Of a stretch of DNA of 11,847 nt, positions 7,159 to 11,847 are shown piece by piece. Numbering within the stretch: position 1 is the stretch's first letter; each line of letters begins with the position of its first letter. The notes under the pieces were generated by a model. That model was given only the letters and a program-made list of their open reading frames with translations. It did not search any database and was not told the origin of the DNA. The stretch is from Cellvibrionales bacterium UBA3090 (lineage in GTDB: Bacteria > Pseudomonadota > Gammaproteobacteria > Pseudomonadales > Porticoccaceae). The position numbers and the translations under genes were made by a program. Where the stretch lies: positions 1,008 to 12,854 of the forward strand of contig DFBC01000034.1 of NCBI GenBank assembly GCA_002367235.1, read 5' to 3'.

Positions 7159-7896
7159 GTGAACTGTCCCGTTGTACTTATCACCGGTGCTGCCCGCCGT
7201 ATCGGTGCCGAAATAGCCAAAACCTTTCACCGTGAAGGGTTCGATGTGGCACTACACTACAATCGCTCTGCGGAGGATGCCAGCGCGCTTGCTCAGGCAC
7301 TCAATTCTCAAAGAAAAAACTCGGCGGCAACCTTTCAGGCAGAACTAACGGATGTATCCGCAATTAAAGCGATGACCAAAGGCGTTTTTCAATGGCGGAA
7401 TAAGCTCAATGTTCTAATCAATAATGCCTCCAGCTTTTACCCTACAGAACTCGGTAGCGCCAACGAAGAGCAATGGGATGATTTAATGGGAAGCAACCTG
7501 AAGGGCCCGTATTTTCTCTGTCAGGCTGTTGCTCAAAAACTGCGTGTGAGTAGCGGAAGCATTATTAGTATTGCCGATATCTATGCCAAAAACCCGCTGA
7601 AAGGCTATAGCATTTACTGTATTGCCAAGGCTGGAAATATCATGCTGACCAAATCTCTGGCCAAAGAACTAGCCCCAGAAGTTCGCGTCAACGGTATTGC
7701 CCCCGGGGTGATTTTGTGGCCCAACACCGATGACCAAATGAGTGAAACAACCAAGCATAAGGTGATTGATAGCGTACCGCTGGGGCGAACGGGTAGTCCT
7801 GCAGATATAGCCAAGCTCGCACTGTTTCTGGCCACCACAGCTAGCTACACCACAGGCCAGGTCATTGCTGTTGATGGCGGCAGCTCCCTCACCTAA
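7159..7896 (+). CDS. folM: FolM-like pteridine reductase (SDR family)
   Basis: This 245-aa short-chain dehydrogenase starts with GTG at 7159, six bases after the cca stop, with AAAGG (7145-7149) as ribosome binding site. The NADPH-binding motif is TGAARRIG (9-16). The Arg where FabG-like enzymes usually carry Gly is typical of pteridine reductases. NNAS lies at 88-91. The catalytic set is D140, Y153 and K157, with an Asp in place of the usual SDR Ser and the 13- and 4-residue spacings of trypanosomatid PTR1 (D181/Y194/K198) and E. coli FolM. The C-terminus TGQVIAVDGG is standard. It probably reduces dihydromonapterin or another dihydropterin to the tetrahydro form, with possible weak dihydrofolate reductase activity. 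The folB and folK genes about 2.3 kb away fit a pterin role. The family is sure; the precise substrate is inferred. Confidence 0.85.
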   Translation: MNCPVVLITGAARRIGAEIAKTFHREGFDVALHYNRSAEDASALAQALNSQRKNSAATFQAELTDVSAIKAMTKGVFQWRNKLNVLINNASSFYPTELGSANEEQWDDLMGSNLKGPYFLCQAVAQKLRVSSGSIISIADIYAKNPLKGYSIYCIAKAGNIMLTKSLAKELAPEVRVNGIAPGVILWPNTDDQMSETTKHKVIDSVPLGRTGSPADIAKLALFLATTASYTTGQVIAVDGGSSLT

Positions 7897-7954
7897 ACAT
7901 CCTGTTTTCGATAATCCTTCCCGCCCGGGTAGAGGCCGAAGTCACCCACCGCCA

Positions 7955-7968
7955 TTGATCGAGATCAA
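7955..7968. repeat. Perfect palindrome upstream of hsp20
   Basis: TTGATC-GA-GATCAA is a perfect 6+2+6 inverted repeat, 29 bases before the sigma-32-like -35 element. It could be a regulator-binding site; no regulator can be assigned. The loop of 2 makes an RNA hairpin unlikely. Confidence 0.3.
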
Positions 7969-7996
7969 CGATCCCAGGCAACATCATCCACCCCAC

Positions 7997-8026
7997 CTTG
8001 AAAAACCACCGATTCAAACCCATGCT
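7997..8026 (+). promoter_or_regulatory. Sigma-32 (heat-shock) promoter for hsp20
   Basis: The -35 CTTGAAA (7997-8003), preceded by a C-rich CCCCAC, and the -10 ACCCATGC (8018-8025) resemble the RpoH consensus CTTGAA / CCCCATNT. Measured from the end of CTTGAA (8002) the spacer is 15 bases. Transcription would start near 8032, giving a leader of about 65 nt before the hsp20 ATG. An Hsp20 gene is a typical RpoH target, which supports the call. The match is by eye. Confidence 0.65.
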
Positions 8027-8030
8027 TAAT

Positions 8031-8049
8031 AATACTGCCAGTCAGTATT
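8031..8049 (+). promoter_or_regulatory. Leader hairpin of hsp20
   Basis: AATACTG (8031-8037) and CAGTATT (8043-8049) form a perfect 7-bp stem with a 5-base loop, right at the expected start of the hsp20 transcript. It may stabilise the 5' end or be an operator. It does not include the ribosome binding site (8085-8092), so it is not by itself a thermometer that masks translation. The structure is seen; the role is unknown. Confidence 0.4.
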
Positions 8050-8098
8050 TATGCTGAGAGTGTTGGCACCCGTTAACAAGCTGAAGAGGAGATGCGTC

Positions 8099-8527
8099 AT
8101 GAAGCTCATACCACGAAGCCGTTTTTTTGATGTCGACCCTTTCACCGATGATTTCTGGGCACCCCTCCGCCGAAGTCAGAGTTCGATGAATTCATTTTTT
8201 TCTCCACAGGTCGATATCGTAGAACACGATGACCACTATGAAATAAGCGCAGAAATGCCTGGGCTTAAAAAGGAAGATATCCAGATTACGCTGGAAGATG
8301 GTTTACTGCGGCTAGAAGCAGAGACCAAACAGGAAGACAAAGAGGAAAAAGAAGGGAAAATCATTCGCCAGGAACGCCGCTACGGCAAATATATGCGCAG
8401 TTTCGATCTTGGCAAAAATGTGCATAAAGAGGATATCAAGGCATCTTTTGAGGATGGCATATTGAAACTAACGGCACCCAAAGTTGCCGAAGAAGTTCCA
8501 CAGCAACGGCGAATTGATATCCAGTAA
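8099..8527 (+). CDS. Hsp20 / alpha-crystallin family small heat shock protein
   Basis: The 142-aa product is an ATP-independent holdase chaperone that binds unfolding proteins in the cytoplasm. The alpha-crystallin domain spans about residues 36-128, from PQVDIVEHDDHYEISAEMPG to the signature A115-S-F-E-D-G120-I-L122 (AxxxxGxL). The C-terminal tail RRIDIQ contains an IxI motif (139-141), which docks neighbouring subunits in oligomers. Residues 75-90 are highly charged. ATG 8099 has a strong ribosome binding site AGAGGAGA (8085-8092) with a 6-base spacer; the frame also allows a start at 8051, but that would overlap the leader hairpin and has no such site. A sigma-32-like promoter lies upstream. 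It resembles the general bacterial Hsp20 class more than IbpA/IbpB. Identity is firm. Confidence 0.94.
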   Translation: MKLIPRSRFFDVDPFTDDFWAPLRRSQSSMNSFFSPQVDIVEHDDHYEISAEMPGLKKEDIQITLEDGLLRLEAETKQEDKEEKEGKIIRQERRYGKYMRSFDLGKNVHKEDIKASFEDGILKLTAPKVAEEVPQQRRIDIQ

Positions 8528-8539
8528 TTCAAGCAGTAC

Positions 8540-8566
8540 CGACCAGGCTTCTAGTGAGCCTGGTCG
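8540..8566 (+). terminator. Strong hairpin after hsp20, possible terminator or attenuator
   Basis: CGACCAGGCT (8540-8549) and AGCCTGGTCG (8557-8566) form a perfect 10-bp stem with a 7-base loop, 13 bases after the hsp20 stop. The bases that follow (ATCTATTTC) are only partly T-rich, so termination may be incomplete. It separates hsp20 from the DksA-like gene and could set the ratio between them or protect the hsp20 mRNA. The stem is certain; the function is inferred. Confidence 0.65.
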
Positions 8567-8624
8567 ATCTATTTCAAAAAGCCGTTGCAATAAACAGTCT
8601 AAAAAAGCGATTTCCGAGAATGTT

Positions 8625-8945
8625 ATGACGTCAAAGCTGGCCAAAATAAAGAAAAGCCTGGAAGAACGCAGGGAAGTACTTATGCAGCGTATCTCACGGG
8701 TAAAAACAGGGATGAAGGCTGAGCACTCTGCCGACTGGTCTGAACAGGCACAGGAAAGGCAAAATGATGAAGTGCTGGAAGCCATTGGTAACGAGTCGCG
8801 AAATGAGCTCGCCCAGATCAATCAAGCACTCGAACGGATGGAGTCCGGTGATTACACCCGCTGTAGCAACTGCGGCGAAGATATCTCCCTCAAACGACTT
8901 GAAGCTGTACCCTACACACACCGTTGCATCAACTGCGCTGAGTAG
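8625..8945 (+). CDS. DksA/TraR family C4 zinc-finger protein
   Basis: The 106-aa product has a long charged helical hairpin (about 1-72) followed by a zinc finger with C80-x2-C83 and C101-x2-C104 (CSNC, CINC). It includes the family sequence GDYTRCSNCGEDISLKRLEA. It is shorter than DksA (151 aa) and closer to TraR-, YbiI- or DksA2-like members. Family proteins enter the RNA polymerase secondary channel and modulate initiation, often with ppGpp. The tip motif DxxDxA of DksA appears as D37-W-S-E40-Q-A42, an Asp-to-Glu change at the second acidic position. ATG 8625 has only a weak upstream GAGAA (8616-8620). The frame is open back to 8484, but that extension crosses the hsp20 end and the hairpin and looks non-coding. 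The gene probably shares the stress context of hsp20. Family firm, target unknown. Confidence 0.85.
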   Translation: MTSKLAKIKKSLEERREVLMQRISRVKTGMKAEHSADWSEQAQERQNDEVLEAIGNESRNELAQINQALERMESGDYTRCSNCGEDISLKRLEAVPYTHRCINCAE

Positions 8946-8999
8946 TACGTCCAATATTCGGCAGAACGTTTACTTAACTAACTCAGGTTTCCAGCTTGT

Positions 9000-10154
9000 C
9001 TATCTTTTGCGTAGGCAATTTGGTGTGACTTCAGACAGGTTTTTACAACCCATGAGCTTCATATCCAGTTCAATCTCTGTTCGCAGTAAGCTCAACGCCC
9101 TGGCCACACCCGGCTGACCGCCAGCGGCCAGTCCATAGAGGTATGGACGACCCACCATGCAGGCCGTAGCACCGAGCGCCATCGCTTTCAACACATGGGT
9201 GCCCCGACGGATGCCACCATCGAGAATAATCTCAATTTGACCACCGACAGCGTCGACAATCTCCGGCAAGACATCAAAGGGGGCCGGCGAGCTGTCCAGC
9301 TGTCGGCCACCGTGGTTTGAAATAACAATAGCGGAAGCACCAATCTCAACCGCCCGCTTTGCATCGGCCACCGACATAATGCCCTTTAATACAAAGGGCC
9401 CCTGCCATTCGGACATCATCCATTCGGCATCCTTCCAGGTCACCGTGGGGTCAAACTGGTTTGCCACATACTGCAATAAATTCGAGACTTCGCCAGTACC
9501 CTCGCTGATCTTGTGCTCCACGTTTGCCAGAACGATGGGATCACTGGTGAGATAACGGTATACCCAAGCAGGATGAACCAATACATCCAATATACTTTTA
9601 AGGGTTAACTTGGGAGGAAGCGTCATGCCTGTACGTAGGTCACGCTCTCTATTTCCGTGTGCCGGCAAATCCACGGTGAGACATAGTGCATCAAAACCTG
9701 ATGTCTTGGCTCGCTGCACAAATTCACGACTTAATTCCCGATCCCGGTGAACGTAGACCTGAAACATCTTCGGGCCATCCGTCTCGGCCCCCACATCTTC
9801 TATGCTAGTGGTCGCCAAGGTAGACAGCGAATAAAACGTACCACTTTTAGCGGCCTCTCGGGCCACCGCCTTTTCACCCTGATAATGAAACATCCGGGTC
9901 ATGCCCGTGGGCGCACAGATGACCGGCCAATCAATTTTTTTCCCCAGCACCGTCGTTGAAAGATCTATTTGAGACACATCAACCAATGCTCGCTGTATGA
10001 GGTCATAGCCATCAAACGTAGCGGTATTTTGCCTGAGTGTCCGCTCGTCATCCGAACCGCCATCAATATAGGCAAACAGCGACTCAGGCAGGCGCCCCTT
10101 GGCGACGGTGCGAAGGTCATTAATATTAAAACATCGCGAAATACGTCTTGGCAT
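9000..10154 (-). CDS. FMN-dependent alpha-hydroxy-acid dehydrogenase (LldD/glycolate oxidase family)
   Basis: The 384-aa product is a TIM-barrel flavoenzyme that oxidises an L-2-hydroxy acid. Landmarks are Y29 in FAYIDGG, APTGM (81-85), FYSLSTLATTSIEDVG (107-122) and QVYVHRDR (132-139, Y134). Next come D162 in LTVDLPAHGNRERD, K257 in VLKGI, the catalytic H281 and R284 in NHGGRQLD, and the FMN-phosphate motifs DGGIRRG (312-318) and GRPYLYG (335-341). All expected active-site residues are present. The substrate (lactate, mandelate, glycolate or other) cannot be told from the sequence. The frame is open to 10268, but that would overlap folK; ATG at 10154 has AGGGG upstream and aligns with the family N-terminus. 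It lies 22 bases after folK, probably the last gene of the tsaD-folB-folK operon, an unusual partner. No signal peptide is seen. Confidence 0.9.
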   Translation of the reverse strand: MPRRISRCFNINDLRTVAKGRLPESLFAYIDGGSDDERTLRQNTATFDGYDLIQRALVDVSQIDLSTTVLGKKIDWPVICAPTGMTRMFHYQGEKAVAREAAKSGTFYSLSTLATTSIEDVGAETDGPKMFQVYVHRDRELSREFVQRAKTSGFDALCLTVDLPAHGNRERDLRTGMTLPPKLTLKSILDVLVHPAWVYRYLTSDPIVLANVEHKISEGTGEVSNLLQYVANQFDPTVTWKDAEWMMSEWQGPFVLKGIMSVADAKRAVEIGASAIVISNHGGRQLDSSPAPFDVLPEIVDAVGGQIEIILDGGIRRGTHVLKAMALGATACMVGRPYLYGLAAGGQPGVARALSLLRTEIELDMKLMGCKNLSEVTPNCLRKR

Positions 10155-10176
10155 CGTCACCCCTATTGCTCCTGTA

Positions 10177-10710
10177 TTATTGTTCGGCGGCACTGCCCGG
10201 CGATCGAGAGAGCTCATCGCCTCGCCAACTAAAATCGACAGGCCATAGTGACTGGCTGGCCTGATCATAACCCTGCCACAACTCGCTATAACTCAGGCCA
10301 ACGACCGGATGCCTTTCACCGGGAACCAGTTCAGCCAAGGGCAATAACACAAATGCATTTTCCAGAATCTCCTGGCGAGGTAATAAAACACCCTCTACGC
10401 AGCCAGTCATGCCGTCATACGTCAGGATATCAATATCCAATGTACGCGCACTAAAGCGAGGACAATCCCGGCGGCGACCATTTTGATCCTCAAGCGCCTT
10501 TAAATTGGCCGATAAATCACCAACACTGAGTTCAGTATCGAGACCCACCACCAGATTATAAAAATTATCCCCGTCAAACCCCACGGAAACACTTTCATAG
10601 ACAGAAGATATCAATAACTCACCAAACTGATCAGCGAGAGAATCCAACGCTGCGGTAATATAGCGTTGCTGTTCAATGTTACTGCCAAGACTAAGATAAA
10701 CACGCGCCAT
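10177..10710 (-). CDS. folK: FolK, 2-amino-4-hydroxy-6-hydroxymethyldihydropteridine pyrophosphokinase
   Basis: The 177-aa product transfers pyrophosphate from ATP to 6-hydroxymethyl-7,8-dihydropterin in folate synthesis. Family marks are VYLSLGSNIE (4-13), FYNLVVGLDTEL (50-61) with the pterin-side Asn, and GRRRDCPRFSARTLDIDIL (78-96) with the metal-binding D92 and D94. The conserved C-terminal FVLLPLAELVPGERHPV (120-136) follows. The usual His in the P-H-P-x-L/M stretch is replaced (PRQEIL, 111-116), a moderate divergence. The last 20 or so residues are a polar tail. The ATG overlaps the folB stop by one base (TGATG), with GGAG upstream. The product of FolB is the substrate of this enzyme, which explains the coupling. 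Identity is firm. Confidence 0.93.
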   Translation of the reverse strand: MARVYLSLGSNIEQQRYITAALDSLADQFGELLISSVYESVSVGFDGDNFYNLVVGLDTELSVGDLSANLKALEDQNGRRRDCPRFSARTLDIDILTYDGMTGCVEGVLLPRQEILENAFVLLPLAELVPGERHPVVGLSYSELWQGYDQASQSLWPVDFSWRGDELSRSPGSAAEQ

Positions 10711-11069
10711 CAGCCGCGCTCTCCACGCTCAATGACAATACCCACATCGCGTGCACCACGGATAGCACCGGGTTTGCCGATCCGCAGCCGCAGCCAGGGA
10801 ACATTAAATTCCTTACGAATAATATCGGCCACTTGCTCAGACATCGTTTCGACCAGTAAAAACTCGCTGCCTTCGATAAAATCGATTAATCGTTTCGACA
10901 CCGCTTTGTAATCCAGAGCGTACTGAATATCATCTGTTTCAGCGGCCTTACGGATATCGGTACCCATTTCGAGGTCGAGACTAATGGTCTGACGCACCTC
11001 TCGCTCCCAATCGTAAATACCAATAATGGTGTCGATCTGTAGCTCATTGATATACACAATATCCATCAT
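10710..11069 (-). CDS. folB: FolB, dihydroneopterin aldolase
   Basis: The 119-aa product cleaves (and may epimerise) 7,8-dihydroneopterin to 6-hydroxymethyl-dihydropterin and glycolaldehyde. Visible motifs are IGIYDWER (16-23, with catalytic-site E22), FLLVETMSEQVA (70-81, with E74) and RIGKPGAIRGARDVGIVIER (96-115, with catalytic K99). It ends like other FolB proteins. Two ATGs are adjacent; the second (11066) gives the same N-terminus as E. coli FolB, so the start could be one codon later. The ribosome binding site GAGGGG lies in the last codons of tsaD, one base before the first ATG of folB after the tsaD stop. It is tightly coupled to folK. Confidence 0.94.
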   Translation of the reverse strand: MMDIVYINELQIDTIIGIYDWEREVRQTISLDLEMGTDIRKAAETDDIQYALDYKAVSKRLIDFIEGSEFLLVETMSEQVADIIRKEFNVPWLRLRIGKPGAIRGARDVGIVIERGERG

Positions 11070-11070
11070 T

Positions 11071-11847
11071 TCACCCCTCGGCCAAGGCCTGCAGCGTATC
11101 CATCGGCCAGCGCGGCCTTGCAGAAATGGCTAAACTTTCGCTCTGTCCCGCCAATAAACGCTGACAGCCTGCATAGGCGATCATCGCGCCATTATCCGTA
11201 CAAAACTCGTGTCGGGCATAAAAAACCTCTCCCCCCACCTTTCGCAATGCCTCCGAGAGCCTTTCTCTCAGGCGAGTATTCGCCGAAACCCCGCCAGCAA
11301 TAATTAAGGTCTTCAACCCCGTCTGTTCAAGTGCTCGCCGGCATTTTATCGCCAGAGTATCCACTACGGCCTCCTGAAAAGCACAGGCAATATCCGCCAT
11401 GGTCTGATCATCAGGCAGCACTTCGTCACCACGATGTTCGGCAATGGTATTTAGAGTAAACGTCTTTAGTCCGGAAAAACTAAAATCCAACCCCGGCCGA
11501 TCTGTCATGGGCCTTGGGAACCTGAACCGACCGGCATCGCCCTGCATTGCCAGTTTCGCGATCTCTGGGCCACCGGGGTAATCCAAATCGAGCATTTTGG
11601 CCGCCTTGTCAAAAGCCTCGCCTGCGGCATCGTCCAGAGACTCACCGAGTATCTGGTACTGACCAATAGCCTTTACTTCAACCAATTGGGTGTGACCTCC
11701 CGAGACCAAGAGTGCCACAAAAGGAAATTCTGGTGGATTATCTTCCAGCATCGGGGCCAGTAGATGCCCCTCCATGTGGTGAACACCTATGGCGGGTACC
11801 TGCCAGGCGTAGGCCAGAGAACGCCCCATGCTTGCACCCACCATCAG
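11071..11847 (-). CDS. tsaD: TsaD, tRNA N6-threonylcarbamoyladenosine transferase (partial, N-terminus outside window)
   Basis: The 258 visible residues are the C-terminal three quarters of a protein usually about 340 aa; the 5' end lies beyond base 11847. TsaD with TsaB and TsaE transfers the threonylcarbamoyl group to A37 of ANN-reading tRNAs. Signatures are the metal-binding HMEGH near the visible start, LVSGGHTQLVEV, GESLDDAAGEAFDKAAKMLD and YPGGPEIAKLA. DFSFSGLKT, IAGGVSANTRLRERL and CTDNGAMIAYAG follow. The stop is separated from folB by a single base. In Pseudomonas I recall plsY near tsaD and folB; it is not between them here. Identity is very secure. Confidence 0.96.
   Translation of the reverse strand: MMVGASMGRSLAYAWQVPAIGVHHMEGHLLAPMLEDNPPEFPFVALLVSGGHTQLVEVKAIGQYQILGESLDDAAGEAFDKAAKMLDLDYPGGPEIAKLAMQGDAGRFRFPRPMTDRPGLDFSFSGLKTFTLNTIAEHRGDEVLPDDQTMADIACAFQEAVVDTLAIKCRRALEQTGLKTLIIAGGVSANTRLRERLSEALRKVGGEVFYARHEFCTDNGAMIAYAGCQRLLAGQSESLAISARPRWPMDTLQALAEG

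Noticed and set aside
8062..8082. TGGCAC-like start of a sigma-54 promoter before hsp20
   Set aside because: GG to GC spacing is 13 rather than 10 bases, and a sigma-32-like promoter lies just upstream.
8051..8098. 16-codon N-terminal extension of Hsp20
   Set aside because: The strong Shine-Dalgarno at 8085-8092 points to ATG 8099, and the extension begins right beside the leader hairpin.
8484..8624. Upstream extension of the DksA-like gene
   Set aside because: It runs over the end of hsp20 and a strong hairpin, and the added residues look low-complexity and unlike the family.
10155..10268. 38-codon extension of the FMN dehydrogenase
   Set aside because: It overlaps the end of folK by 92 bases; the ATG at 10154 has a ribosome binding site and fits the family N-terminus.

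Overview
This window looks like chromosomal DNA of a free-living gammaproteobacterium, probably a marine relative of the Pseudomonadales/Cellvibrionales. The evidence is protein similarity by eye (full-length Cca with an HD domain, FolM-type pteridine reductase, YeaG/YeaH/YcgB proteins of near-E. coli length) and gene order: prkA-yeaH-ycgB followed by cca, with folK, folB and tsaD nearby, which I recall from Pseudomonas. No mobile element, CRISPR array, rRNA or tRNA gene was seen. The genus cannot be named from the sequence alone.

Layout, left to right. Bases 1-201 are the 3' end of uvrA (nucleotide excision repair). An AT-rich 412-base gap follows. The + strand operon prkA (614-2536), yeaH (2571-3827) and ycgB/spoVR (3824-5344) encodes the widespread stress and stationary-phase trio of an AAA+ kinase-like protein, a VWA-like DUF444 protein and a SpoVR-family protein. 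Next comes a near-consensus LexA operator (5441-5460) directly in front of a 60-codon ORF (5474-5656) that I do not recognise. This is the most interesting item in the window: a candidate SOS-induced small protein. Then cca (5917-7152) and a FolM-like pteridine reductase (7159-7896) form a tight + strand pair. A heat-shock module follows: a sigma-32-like promoter, an hsp20 gene (8099-8527), a strong hairpin and a short DksA/TraR-type zinc-finger gene (8625-8945).

The right side is on the - strand: tsaD (partial, 11071-11847), folB (10710-11069), folK (10177-10710) and an FMN-dependent alpha-hydroxy-acid dehydrogenase (9000-10154). These are packed as one operon with junctions of 1 bp, a 1-base overlap and 22 bp.

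Functional themes are DNA damage (uvrA and the LexA-controlled small ORF), general stress (prkA-yeaH-ycgB, Hsp20, DksA-like), tRNA maturation (Cca CCA-adding, TsaD for t6A37) and pterin/folate synthesis (FolB, FolK and FolM). Most genes are ordinary conserved genes. Novelty is concentrated in the 5345-5916 interval and, to a lesser degree, in the regulatory DNA before prkA and hsp20.
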